Source: Pseudomonadota bacterium (GTDB lineage Bacteria > Pseudomonadota > Alphaproteobacteria > JACQOE01). From it: DNA of 64,000 nucleotides. The notes beneath the pieces were generated by a model that was not told the DNA's origin, made no database searches, and saw nothing but the letters and a program-made list of their open reading frames with translations. Position numbers and translations under genes: made by a program. Positions 53,007 to 60,595 of this stretch are shown piece after piece; position 1 is the stretch's first letter; each line of letters opens with the position of its first letter. The stretch lies in NCBI GenBank assembly GCA_016202695.1, contig JACQOE010000027.1, forward strand, positions 23,462-87,461. Direction: 5' to 3'.

Positions 53007-53217
53007 CGGATGCGAGCTCACCCGCGAGCTTGAGGACGTAGAGCGCCCGCGCGTAATCGGCGTCGCGCACCATGAGGCGCCGCGGCAGGGCGCCGATCGA
53101 GCCTTCGACGATGCTGGTGTGCTGATCGAAGACCACGGCCTCGATGTCCTCGTCGGCGAGCAACGCGGTCAGCCACGACAGCTTCACCACGTCGTTAGTG
53201 CGGAGAATCTCTTTCAT
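52996..53217 (-). CDS. DUF2007 family small protein
   Basis: 73 residues. The pattern M-K-E-I-L-R-T-N-D-V-V-K-L-S-W-L-T-A-L-L and E-A-V-V-F-D-Q-H fits DUF2007, a compact ferredoxin-like fold described as a putative signal-transducing protein. It lies immediately upstream of the TrmN6-like gene in many alphaproteobacteria and is divergent from a polyprenyl synthase gene. Confidence 0.8.
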   Translation of the reverse strand: MKEILRTNDVVKLSWLTALLADEDIEAVVFDQHTSIVEGSIGALPRRLMVRDADYARALYVLKLAGELASDGR

Positions 53218-53280
53218 CGCGCGGGCGCTCTCCCTGCTTCGCCCTTCCCGGCCGCCGGCCCCCGGGCTGTGACCCGGGGG

Positions 53281-53310
53281 TTGACCCGGCCGGAAGGCGG
53301 CACCTATGCT
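53281..53310 (+). promoter_or_regulatory. Promoter of polyprenyl diphosphate synthase gene
   Basis: TTGACC (53281-53286) and TATGCT (53305-53310) are spaced 18 bp. The tATGct includes the ATG that would start the longest ORF, so the true start is further on. Confidence 0.6.
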
Positions 53311-53371
53311 CGGGGCCGCCGCCGGGGGCCGTCAAGGGGGCGGCGGGATTCACCGCTTCGGGGAGGATGCC

Positions 53372-54391
53372 GTGGGTGTCGTGGTCAGCCTAAAAGACGG
53401 CCACGAGCCGTCGCGGGCGGCCTTCGACCGGCTTTCCGGGCTGGTCGGCGACGACCTCAAGGCGGTCAACCAGCTCATCCTGCAGCACATGCAAAGCTCG
53501 GTCGAGATGATCCCCCGGCTCGCCAGCCACATCATCGCCGCCGGGGGCAAGCGGCTCAGGCCGATGCTGACCCTGGCCGCGGCCCGGCTCTGCGGCTACG
53601 AGGGCGAGCGCCACGTCGGGCTCGCGGCCTCGGTCGAGTTCATCCACACGGCGACGCTGCTGCATGACGACGTGGTGGACGAAAGCGTGCTCAGGCGCGG
53701 CGCGGCGAGCGCGAACGCCGTCTTCGGCAACAAGGCCTCGGTGCTGGTCGGCGACTTCCTGTTCGCGCGCGCCTTCGAGCTGATGGTGGCCGACGGCTCG
53801 CTGGAGGTGCTGCGCATCCTCTCGCGCGCCTCCTCGGTGATCGCCGAGGGCGAGGTGATGCAGCTCGCCACCGCCAACGACACCGAGACCACCGAAACCG
53901 CCTACCTGGAGGTGATCCGCTCGAAGACCGCTGAGCTGTTCGCCGCCGCCTGCGCGATCGGGGCGGTGGTCGCGGCCCGCCCCAAGGCCGAGCAGGAGGC
54001 CCTCTACGGCTACGGCCTCAACCTCGGGATCGCCTTCCAGCTGATCGACGACGTGCTCGACTATTCGGCCAGCCAGGCGACGCTCGGCAAGACCATCGGC
54101 GACGACTTCCGCGAGGGCAAGATCACGCTCCCCGTGGTCCTCGCCTTCCGCCGCGGCGACGAGGCCGAGCGCGCCTTCTGGCGGCGCACCCTCGAGGAGC
54201 AGGAGCAGGCGGAGGACGATCTCGAGCGTGCGATCGCGCTCATGGAGACCCACGGCGCGCTCAAGGACAGCGTCGGCCGCGCCCGCCACTACGGCGCGAT
54301 CGCCCACGACGCGCTCGGCATCTTCCGCGGCGGGACGTTCAAGGACTCGCTCAACGACATCGTCGACTTCTGCATCGAGCGGGCGTTCTGA
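53372..54391 (+). CDS. ispB: Polyprenyl (octaprenyl-type) diphosphate synthase
   Basis: 339 residues from GTG at 53372, preceded by GGGGAGGA; the longer frame begins inside the -10 box. All-trans polyprenyl synthase: first Asp motif L-L-H-D-D-V-V-D, second L-I-D-D-V-L-D-Y, plus G-G-K-R-L-R-P and G-D-F-L-F-A-R-A. Makes the quinone side chain. Product length (C40 versus C50) cannot be read with certainty. Divergent from DUF2007. Confidence 0.93.
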   Translation: MGVVVSLKDGHEPSRAAFDRLSGLVGDDLKAVNQLILQHMQSSVEMIPRLASHIIAAGGKRLRPMLTLAAARLCGYEGERHVGLAASVEFIHTATLLHDDVVDESVLRRGAASANAVFGNKASVLVGDFLFARAFELMVADGSLEVLRILSRASSVIAEGEVMQLATANDTETTETAYLEVIRSKTAELFAAACAIGAVVAARPKAEQEALYGYGLNLGIAFQLIDDVLDYSASQATLGKTIGDDFREGKITLPVVLAFRRGDEAERAFWRRTLEEQEQAEDDLERAIALMETHGALKDSVGRARHYGAIAHDALGIFRGGTFKDSLNDIVDFCIERAF

Positions 54392-54425
54392 GCCCGCCCG
54401 GCCGCCGGCGGCGCGCGATGCCGCC

Positions 54426-54454
54426 TTGCGGAGGCCCGCCCGCTTCGCTATATC
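54426..54454 (+). promoter_or_regulatory. Promoter of tRNA-Pro
   Basis: TTGCGG and TATATC are spaced 17 bp and end 23 bases before the mature tRNA 5' end. Confidence 0.55.
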
Positions 54455-54477
54455 AGGCCCCGCAATCGCGACGGCCC

Positions 54478-54554
54478 CGGGGAGTAGCTCAGCCTGGTAG
54501 AGCACCACGTTCGGGACGTGGGGGCCGGAGGTTCAAATCCTCTCTCCCCGACCA
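54478..54554 (+). tRNA. tRNA-Pro (anticodon CGG)
   Basis: 77 bases with encoded CCA. Acceptor stem CGGGGAG/CTCCCCG, D-arm GCTC...GAGC, anticodon stem CCACG/CGTGG with loop TTCGGGA (anticodon CGG, reads CCG), variable GGGCC and T-arm GGAGG-TTCAAAT-CCTCT. All four stems pair. The 3' end borders the accessory zone, a typical integration site. Confidence 0.96.
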
Positions 54555-54611
54555 ACAAAATCAATATGTTAGGAGAACTCCAACCCTCTGATCTCTCCCT
54601 AGAACAGTCCA

Positions 54612-54632
54612 TAGGTAACATTCTAGGTAACA
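54612..54632. repeat. Direct repeat TAGGTAACA (two copies)
   Basis: Two exact 9-base copies start 12 bp apart, 60 bases past the tRNA-Pro 3' end. Such arm-type repeats often mark tyrosine-integrase binding; this is inferred from position next to an integrase fragment. Confidence 0.45.
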
Positions 54633-54990
54633 AAATCATCGCTCGGGAACCCCGCCAGTGGCGCGGCGGGAGCCAGTACGCTCAGACAGAATGCAGGTCC
54701 GAGCGTGCGCTAATCTCGTGCGTGACGCTGGCCGAAACGGGATGCGGCCGCAGTGCCTGCGTGGTCAGCTCCGGGGGACAGACGCGACCGCGCATACGAC
54801 CTGCCGACGCACATCTCGGGGGCGCGCGGGTATCGCATCGTTTCCGCGCGGAGCTGCCCCCTGTTCGCCAGCCCGTGAGATCGCCGTTGCACAGGAATTA
54901 AGCATCTGGATCCGTTCGGCAGGATTCCTCGGCTCGCGCTCGGTGCTTCACAGCGTTATCCACAAAGTCTGTGGATTCTGGAGGCTTCTG

Positions 54991-55037
54991 TGAGGTCGCG
55001 CAACGCTGAGGAGCGGGGCTGTCGCGGCGCGACCTCA
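54991..55037. repeat. 11-bp perfect inverted repeat with 25-base loop
   Basis: TGAGGTCGCGC and GCGCGACCTCA. A strong stem, no T-tract. Could be an element end or structured RNA. Confidence 0.5.
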
Positions 55038-55079
55038 TTGAAGCCGGATTGAACGAACCCGCGGGATGGCGGGCTCAGG

Positions 55080-55271
55080 CTACCTGCCACCGCCACCGAG
55101 GCTGATGAACAGGAATGCGTCCGGGTCGTGGCGCAGCGGGTGCTCGTTGTACCACGCGGTCAGGTACGTATAGCTGTCGATGCATTGCGCCAAGCCCGGC
55201 CCTTCCTTCCCGTGCGACGATATCCAGACCTTGGCGTGGTTGTCGTGCAGCTCAACGTCGCGTATGCGCAC
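55080..55271 (-). pseudogene. Fragment of a tyrosine recombinase/integrase
   Basis: 63 residues (I-R-D-V-E-L-H-D, W-I-S-S-H-G-K-E-G, I-D-S-Y-T-Y-L-T-A-W-Y-N-E-H-P, H-D-P-D-A-F-L-F-I-S-L-G) resemble the middle of integrases of the archaeal-like/XerA type, between the first catalytic Arg and the H-x-x-R box. Neither catalytic segment is present in this frame, so the gene is broken. The match is from memory of the family pattern. With tRNA-Pro nearby it supports a decayed integrated element. Confidence 0.45.
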
Positions 55272-55283
55272 GTAAAGAAGGGG

Positions 55284-56498
55284 TCAAGCTGTCCTTTCGG
55301 GAAATAGCCCTGGCATCCAGCGCGGGGCGAGGGCGGCAGGGAATGCCAGGCGCAACGGCGCGCGGGAGCTTTCGGACGCTAGGACGCCCTTGTCGATGAG
55401 GGCCGAGACGATGCGGCGTGCCTGGCGCTCACCCGTGCCGACGATCCCGGCGGCGTCGCCGCGGGGCAGCTCGCCGCGGTAAAGCACTGCTTCAAGAATG
55501 CTGCCGGATTTCGGCGGCAAATGACCGAACCTGATCTCTTCTTCCGTCCAGAGCACGATGCGGGTCCGCAGATGGTCCGGCTGGACCAGCCCTTCCATGA
55601 AGCTCACCTGATCGATGCAGACTTCGAGGAAGAACCGAGTAAAGTCGGCCAGCGCCTCTTCGCTCAAACTTCCCCGTCCGTCGAGATCGTTGCCGCGCGG
55701 CAGGTCGCAGTTGACAAGGTGACCCTTGTATGCGGCCACACTCCGCGCAAGGCCACGCGCCACTGACCAGACCCCGCGTGTTCCCAGCGTGTCGAGCAGC
55801 ATCGCATGTGACATCAGCCGCGCGACGCGCCCGTTGCCGTCAAGGAAAGGGTGAATCCAGAGGAGCCGGTGGTGGGCTGCGGCGGTGGCCAAGATCGAAT
55901 CCGTTCGTCCGAGGCGGCCGTAGGTGCGCTCGAAATGGGCAAGGAAACGAGGCAGGGCGCCGGGGCTGATCGGGACGTGATCGCCGACCCTCACGCCCCG
56001 CTGTCTCAACTCGCCGGGCACGACCTTCAGACGCTCGCCTGTATCGGGGTCCTCGACCCAAAGCAGCTCGTCGGGCAACAGCTCGCAGAAACGCCGGTGA
56101 ATCGTGCGGATGCCTTCCACCGCGACGGGAGGAGACCTCAGTCCGCCGTCGTCGATCCATTGCTGGACGGTGATGTGGGCCTTGGCTTCAAGTTGAAGGT
56201 CGCGTTTGCGCGCGTCGTTGCTGTAGTCATTCCTGAGCGCCCGCTCTATATCGACCGGGTGCGTGTCGTGGCCCTCGATCAGATTGCTGTAATAGCAGTT
56301 CATGGCACGGACCAGATCGGCGAGCGCAATGCGCACGCCCTCGGGTAGGCTGCGCCAGAAACCGGCCGATCGGGCTGCAAGGTCCACGGCCAAGTCTGTT
56401 AGCGTTCCCCGGTGACGGGAGCTTTCGCCGATCAGGAGCGGCTCCATTAGCGCAATGGGCTCACCCCTGTCCGCGGCCGCTGAAATGTCCGGTTTCAT
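55284..56498 (-). CDS. Fic domain protein (probable AMP-transferase, class II-like)
   Basis: 404 residues. The Fic motif is intact: H-P-F-L-D-G-N-G-R-V-A-R (about 216-227). N-terminal to it lies the inhibitory helix pattern S-N-L-I-E-G (about residues 71-76; family S/T-x-x-x-E-G/N), so inhibition is encoded in the same chain (class II). A C-terminal winged-helix-like region (about 320-390) may bind DNA. Fic proteins usually AMPylate target proteins. The upstream DNA is AT-rich compared with neighbours, suggesting transferred DNA. The target is unknown. Confidence 0.9.
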   Translation of the reverse strand: MKPDISAAADRGEPIALMEPLLIGESSRHRGTLTDLAVDLAARSAGFWRSLPEGVRIALADLVRAMNCYYSNLIEGHDTHPVDIERALRNDYSNDARKRDLQLEAKAHITVQQWIDDGGLRSPPVAVEGIRTIHRRFCELLPDELLWVEDPDTGERLKVVPGELRQRGVRVGDHVPISPGALPRFLAHFERTYGRLGRTDSILATAAAHHRLLWIHPFLDGNGRVARLMSHAMLLDTLGTRGVWSVARGLARSVAAYKGHLVNCDLPRGNDLDGRGSLSEEALADFTRFFLEVCIDQVSFMEGLVQPDHLRTRIVLWTEEEIRFGHLPPKSGSILEAVLYRGELPRGDAAGIVGTGERQARRIVSALIDKGVLASESSRAPLRLAFPAALAPRWMPGLFPERTA

Positions 56499-56719
56499 GT
56501 CCGTATCTTGAGCACAAATAACTCGTTTTATATCATATAGTTATGACTATTGATAGCTTCGATTTTTGCCCTTCCATGTCCGCTCCAACGTCCCCATGCT
56601 TGCTGAGAATGCCGTCCGGGGGATGAAAGGGGTGTACCGCGGGGTCAAGTTGTGGAGCGGCGGGCCGCCGGTACCGCAGGCTTGGGATCGGGAGAAGCTC
56701 CGCTATCTCGTTCACGTGC
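56499..56719. other. AT-rich intergenic region upstream of fic
   Basis: The 56510-56570 stretch is far more AT-rich than the rest of the window and holds minus-strand TATGAT and TATAAA boxes, likely the fic promoter. A plus-strand reading from 56566 (L-A-E-N-A-V-R-G-M-K-G-V-Y-R-G-V and R-E-K-L-R-Y-L-V-H-V-L) looks somewhat protein-like, but I recognise no family and it runs into the recombinase remnant. Confidence 0.4.
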
Positions 56720-57439
56720 TCATGGAGAACCGCACAGAATCATATCCTGACGGGTGCGCGCGAGGTCGCGCTCCACGGACAGACGTGAGGCGGCAAGCGT
56801 CGCCGCGTGCCGGTTCAGGCTGCGCTGATACTCGGCGACGAACTCCTTCACCATCTCCGGCCGCATGAGATGGGTCTTCAAGCCGGCGAGGACGGCCTCC
56901 TCCAGCCGGTCGCGGCGGATGATCAGCCGGTTGTCGCAGATGCCGCGGTTGCGGGCGTTGGAGCAGCCGTAATGCGAGGCGCTGATCATGGCGAAGCCGC
57001 CCCCGCAGGCCCCGCAGCGCAGGAGCCCGGAGAGCAGGTAGGCGGGCCGGCGGGCGCGCTCCGGGCGGACGCCCCCGGAGCGCGAGGCCGCAATCTCCCG
57101 CCGCGTGCCCTGCTGGCGCCGCTTGACCGCCTCCCAGAGCTCCTGGGGGACGATGCGAAGCGCCGGCACCTCCTGGACCACCCATTGGCCGCTCAGATTG
57201 GGCTGGGCGATGCGCCTGCCCGTGGTCGGGTCCTTGACGAAGCGTTGCCGGTTCCAGACCAGCCGGCCGACGTAGAGCTCGTTGTTGAGGATGCCGGTGC
57301 CGCGACGCCAGTTGCCGTAGATGGTGGACGGGCCCCAGGGGCGTCGGCGCGGGCCGGCAACGCCTTCGGAATTCAGCTTGATCGCGATCGCCTGGGGCGA
57401 GGAGCCCGATGCGAACATCGCGAAGATGCGGCGCACCAC
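56720..57439 (-). pseudogene. Large serine recombinase, catalytic N-terminus missing
   Basis: 239 residues. Starts at V-V-R-R-I-F-A-M-F-A-S-G, the beginning of the DNA-binding recombinase domain (about 1-105; Y-G-N-W-R-R-G-T-G-I-L-N-N-E-L-Y-V-G-R), then a zinc ribbon (L-L-R-C-G-A-C-G-G-G ... Y-G-C-S-N-A-R-N-R-G-I-C, about 138-170) and a short coiled-coil. The resolvase catalytic domain (about 150 residues with the active Ser) is absent, replaced upstream by a transposase tail on the other strand, and the C-terminus is also short. Non-functional remnant of an integrated element. Confidence 0.8.
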
Positions 57440-57450
57440 CGTCTGCGCGG

Positions 57451-57534
57451 GCCACGGCCAAGATCGCGCTCGCCAATCTCGCCTACAACTTCACCCTCCT
57501 GGCGTGGCTTCAGGGGCGAAACGCCCGTGCCTGA
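57451..57534 (+). pseudogene. C-terminal fragment of an IS transposase
   Basis: 27 codons reading A-T-A-K-I-A-L-A-N-L-A-Y-N-F, then L-L-A-W-L-Q-G, then stop. This resembles the last residues of IS4/IS5-superfamily transposases. It lies exactly where the serine recombinase loses its N-terminus, so an IS insertion and later deletion probably truncated the recombinase. Confidence 0.45.
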
Positions 57535-57636
57535 TGCCTGACGGTCGGTCCGCCGGCCAAACTACGGCCCTGCGGCGCTGACCCGCCCTCACCGGCTGGC
57601 CGATGGCGGCCGGCCGCGCCCCATCATCCCCCGCTC

Positions 57637-58104
57637 TCAGCGCCCGCAATCCTCGATCAGCCCCTCGCAAGATCGGTTCTTCGAAGCGTCCAGGCGGTGG
57701 AGGGCTTCACGAGCGGTGACGATAGGGATGCCTGCGGCCTCCCCGAGCGAGAGCATGTGTTTCTTGTCACCGGAGATGATCAGGTCAGCCTTTCCGGCGA
57801 TCGCCGCGGCAAAAATCGGGTTGTCATTGGGATCGGGGGACAGGTCCACGTCCGGCGGATCACGAAGGATAACGGCACGCGTGTCGATGTTTTCAACGAT
57901 GGCCGCCGCTTCGTCGGCGTCGAGATATTTTTGCAAACGAGGCCGGGCCAATACGGCCGCGATCTCCGCCACCTGGGCGGTGGACGTTATGACCTCGATC
58001 TCGCCGCGCAGCCATGCCTGATACAGCCGGTCCGGCGGCGTGTCTTTGGTGATCAGCGCGGCGATGAGAATGTTGGTATCAAGAACGATCCGCACGCGCC
58101 GCAT
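57637..58104 (-). CDS. PIN-domain toxin (putative ribonuclease)
   Basis: 155 residues. PIN fold with the N-terminal acidic motif V-L-D-T-N-I-L-I-A-A-L, Glu near 47-48 (Q-V-A-E-I), and the late D-P-N-D-N-P and D-L-I-I-S-G-D-K-K-H motifs (COG1569-type). Such toxins cleave RNA and are held by an RHH antitoxin. The ATG overlaps the antitoxin gene by 26 bases. The pair looks intact. Confidence 0.85.
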   Translation of the reverse strand: MRRVRIVLDTNILIAALITKDTPPDRLYQAWLRGEIEVITSTAQVAEIAAVLARPRLQKYLDADEAAAIVENIDTRAVILRDPPDVDLSPDPNDNPIFAAAIAGKADLIISGDKKHMLSLGEAAGIPIVTAREALHRLDASKNRSCEGLIEDCGR

Positions 58105-58315
58105 CCACTTCCTCGTCGATCACGTCGAGGATTTCCTGCTGGTCGTATCCGGCGTTGCGGTCCTTGATCTCGCGAACGGTGAGGTCGAGCACGCGGCGGC
58201 GCACGGCTTCATCGACGAACCGCGACAGGTCGCCTTTCTTGCCGCCGGTGCGCGCAAGGTAGGTCCGAACCGCCCGGTCCGTCCTTTCAGGAATAATGAG
58301 ATTCCATCGGGTCAT
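58079..58315 (-). CDS. RHH-type antitoxin partner of the PIN toxin
   Basis: 78 residues beginning with a beta-strand followed by R-T-G-G-K-K-G-D-L-S-R-F-V-D-E-A-V-R-R-R, a ribbon-helix-helix-like unit; the acidic C-terminus (D-V-I-D-E-E-V-D-A-A-R-A-D) would wrap the toxin. It precedes and overlaps the toxin gene, the standard order. GGAG lies before the ATG. Probably autorepresses via the palindrome at 58338-58355. Confidence 0.8.
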   Translation of the reverse strand: MTRWNLIIPERTDRAVRTYLARTGGKKGDLSRFVDEAVRRRVLDLTVREIKDRNAGYDQQEILDVIDEEVDAARADRS

Positions 58316-58337
58316 GAGCTAGCTCTCCGTACATAGG

Positions 58338-58355
58338 TGTATAAACGCTTATACA
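58338..58355. promoter_or_regulatory. Palindromic operator of the toxin-antitoxin operon
   Basis: TGTATAA-ACGC-TTATACA, perfect 7-base arms. It lies immediately after the -10 box on the minus strand, over the expected transcription start, where a bound RHH dimer would block RNA polymerase. Confidence 0.65.
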
Positions 58356-58357
58356 TC

Positions 58358-58386
58358 ATAATATCGCAGGGTGCTGGTACAGTCAA
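58358..58386 (-). promoter_or_regulatory. Promoter of the toxin-antitoxin operon
   Basis: On the minus strand, TTGACT (58386-58381) and TATTAT (58363-58358) are one mismatch each from consensus with ideal 17-bp spacing; among the strongest promoters in the window. Confidence 0.7.
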
Positions 58387-58677
58387 TTTTTCCGCAAGCG
58401 GCGGCGTGCGAGCCGATGGATGAAAGAAGGCCGCATGGCGTATAGGCAAAAATAAGGAGTCTGGGTGGACGGGCAGACGGTGCAGGCCGGAGCTAGGTCT
58501 GCCACTGACCTTTGCCGAACGAATTTCGGATGGGCCAAGCGTTCGATCAGATGTTGAAGCACCGGCCCGAAACAATCTATGTCGAACAAGCGCCAGATGG
58601 ACTGGACGTCGAGGGCACTGTTAACGCACGAGCACGATCAAGGCTGTCCGTGGCTGTCCGTGGGCCCAACCCCTGGG
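58387..58677. other. Intergenic region, accessory zone end
   Basis: No recognisable gene. A 68-codon minus-strand frame (58383-58589) lacks family features. GGCTGTCCGT occurs twice in tandem (58642-58661). This marks the boundary to the ABC transporter genes. Confidence 0.4.
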
Positions 58678-59544
58678 TCACAACTGGGCCAACTTCGGAT
58701 CGAGCACATCCCGCAGCCAGTCGCCGAACAGGTTGAACGAGAGCACCACCAGCATCACCGCGATGCCGGGAAAGACCGATATCCACCACAGCGTATCCAC
58801 GTAGTTTCGCCCGTCGGCGATCATTCCGCCCCAGGTCGGCGTCGGCGGCGGCACCCCCGCCCCAAGGAAGCTCAGCGATGCCTCCACCATGATCGCCCAG
58901 CCGACTTGAAGGGTCGAGAGCACGACCACACTGTTGGTCACGTTGAGCAGGATGTGGACGACGATGATGCGCAGGGGCGAGGCGCCGGCGATGCGCGCCT
59001 GGGCAACGAAGTCCCGCTCCTTCCAGGAGAGCACCTCGCCGCGCACCAGCCGCGCGTATCGGGCCCAGATCATGAAGGCCAGTACCGTCACCACCACCCA
59101 GAAGCTGGGGCCGACCGAGACCGCGAAGATGAGCGCCAGCAGGATGGCCGGGAAGGCCAGGAACACGTCGACGGCCCGCATGACCAGCACGTCGACCCAG
59201 CCTCCGAGATACCCCGCCGCCAAGCCCAAGGCACAGCCGATCGCACCTCCGATCAGGATGCACATGGCGGCCACGCTGAGCGAAACGCGCGTGCCGACGA
59301 TGATTCGACTCAGGATGTCCCGTCCCTGCCAGTCGGTTCCCAGCAGGTGGGTCACGCTGCCGTTCTCGAACATGACCGGCGGCAAGCGGATGTGGGCGAG
59401 ATTGGGATCGACGGCGCTGTGCGGAGCGAGCCAGGGCGCGAAGGCGGCGATCACGAGGCTGATCGCCACGATGACGGTGGGGATCTTGGGAGCCCTCCTG
59501 AGGAGGCCCAGGGACCTGCTGATCGTCGAGGATGGCCGCGGCAT
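58678..59544 (-). CDS. Peptide-type ABC transporter permease (DppC/OppC family)
   Basis: 288 residues from the ATG at 59544. About six transmembrane segments. The N-terminal extension has H-L-L-G-T-D-W-Q-G-R-D-I-L-S-R-I-I-x-G (DppC/OppC hallmark), and the EAA-type loop reads A-R-I-A-G-A-S-P-L-R-I-I-V-V-H-I-L-L-N. Forms the channel with the DppB-like permease. Last gene of the transporter operon. Confidence 0.93.
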   Translation of the reverse strand: MPRPSSTISRSLGLLRRAPKIPTVIVAISLVIAAFAPWLAPHSAVDPNLAHIRLPPVMFENGSVTHLLGTDWQGRDILSRIIVGTRVSLSVAAMCILIGGAIGCALGLAAGYLGGWVDVLVMRAVDVFLAFPAILLALIFAVSVGPSFWVVVTVLAFMIWARYARLVRGEVLSWKERDFVAQARIAGASPLRIIVVHILLNVTNSVVVLSTLQVGWAIMVEASLSFLGAGVPPPTPTWGGMIADGRNYVDTLWWISVFPGIAVMLVVLSFNLFGDWLRDVLDPKLAQL

Positions 59545-59573
59545 CCGAGGTCTCGCGAGAAGGGCCCGAACCG

Positions 59574-60491
59574 TCAGAGCCTGATCCGGGGGTCCAGGAT
59601 CAGGTAGGTCAGGTCGACCACGTAGTTGATGGCGATGATCAGTGCCGCCCAGGTGAGCACGGCGAACTGGAGCAGCGGGAAATCCCGGGTCAGCAACGCC
59701 TCGAAGGTGGCCCGGCCCAGGCCGGGCCAGCTGAACACGACCTCGGTCGTAATCGCCGCAGCGACGATCAGGCCGTACATGAACCCGATGTACGTCACCA
59801 CCGGGATCAGCGCGTTCCGCAGCGCATGCTTCCAGACCACGACCCCTTCTGCAACGCCCTTCGCCCGCGCCAGCTTCACGTACTCGGCATCCAGCACCTC
59901 GAGCATGCTGGAGCGCAGGAGGCGCACCACGCCGGCGACGATGGTCAATCCCATGGTCGTCGCCGGCAGCACGTAGTACTGCCAGCCGCCGATGCCCGCG
60001 GTCGGCAGCCAGCCGAGCAGCACCCCGAACAGCATGACCGCCATGATGCCGGTCCAGAACGGCGGAAGCGACTGCCCCAGGAGAGCCACGGTCATGGCGA
60101 TCTTGTCCCACAGCCGTCCACGGTAGACGGCCGAAACCACGCCCAGCGGAATGCTGACCAGGATCACGAAGACCATCGCCGCCGACGCCAGCTTGAGGGA
60201 GTTGACCATGTAGACCCCGACCAGCTCGGTGACCGGGTAGTTGTTGCGCAGCGACCGGCCGAAATCTCCTTGGCTCGCGTGCTTCAGGTAGACCCAGTAC
60301 TGGACGATGACCGGCCGGTCGAGGCCCATGCGCTCGATGAACGCCTCGCGATCGGCGGCCGTCGCCTCGATCGGCAGCATGGTGTCCGCCGGGTTGCCGG
60401 TCAGGCGGCCCATGGCGAAGACGACGAAGCTGGCCACCAGGAGTGTGATCAACCCCTGGGCGAGGCGCAGCAGCACGAACCGACCGAGCAT
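59574..60491 (-). CDS. Peptide-type ABC transporter permease (DppB/OppB family)
   Basis: 305 residues. R-L-A-Q-G-L-I-T-L-L near the N-terminus, the D-R-P-V-I-V-Q-Y-W-V-Y-L segment and G-D-F-G-R-S-L are typical of DppB/OppB. The EAA loop is A-R-A-K-G-V-A-E-G-V-V-V-W-K-H-A-L-R-N-A-L-I-P. Six transmembrane segments. Lies 29 bases before the DppC gene. Confidence 0.93.
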   Translation of the reverse strand: MLGRFVLLRLAQGLITLLVASFVVFAMGRLTGNPADTMLPIEATAADREAFIERMGLDRPVIVQYWVYLKHASQGDFGRSLRNNYPVTELVGVYMVNSLKLASAAMVFVILVSIPLGVVSAVYRGRLWDKIAMTVALLGQSLPPFWTGIMAVMLFGVLLGWLPTAGIGGWQYYVLPATTMGLTIVAGVVRLLRSSMLEVLDAEYVKLARAKGVAEGVVVWKHALRNALIPVVTYIGFMYGLIVAAAITTEVVFSWPGLGRATFEALLTRDFPLLQFAVLTWAALIIAINYVVDLTYLILDPRIRL

Positions 60492-60595
60492 GATGGTCCT
60501 CCTCGCCCGTGGGCGGCGGCCCCCTTAAGGGCCGGGCACCGGCGCCGGGCCGCCTTCCGTGCGCGCGCGGCCCACCCGTTCCGCGCGGCGGGGCA

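Larger units (their letters stand above)
54555..55079. other. Non-coding remnant zone after tRNA-Pro
   Basis: 525 bases with no convincing gene. Contents: direct repeats TAGGTAACA (54612-54620, 54624-54632; 12-bp period) close to the tRNA, as in some integrase-binding regions; a TTATCCACA DnaA-box match at 54956-54964, forming an inverted repeat ATCCACA / TGTGGAT (54958-54976); and an 11-base perfect inverted repeat (54991-55001 with 55027-55037). No second copy of the tRNA 3' end was found downstream. Confidence 0.5.

Noticed and set aside
53306..53371. ATG at 53306 as start of the polyprenyl synthase
   Set aside because: It lies inside the -10 box; the GTG at 53372 has a strong ribosome site and gives a normal length.
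54448..54639. 63-codon minus-strand ORF containing G-E-R-G-F-E-P-P-A-P
   Set aside because: This is the well-known spurious translation of a tRNA antisense strand.
54555..58677. A complete prophage or intact integrative element
   Set aside because: No structural, replication or intact integration genes; only fragments plus Fic and a TA pair, and no second att copy was found.
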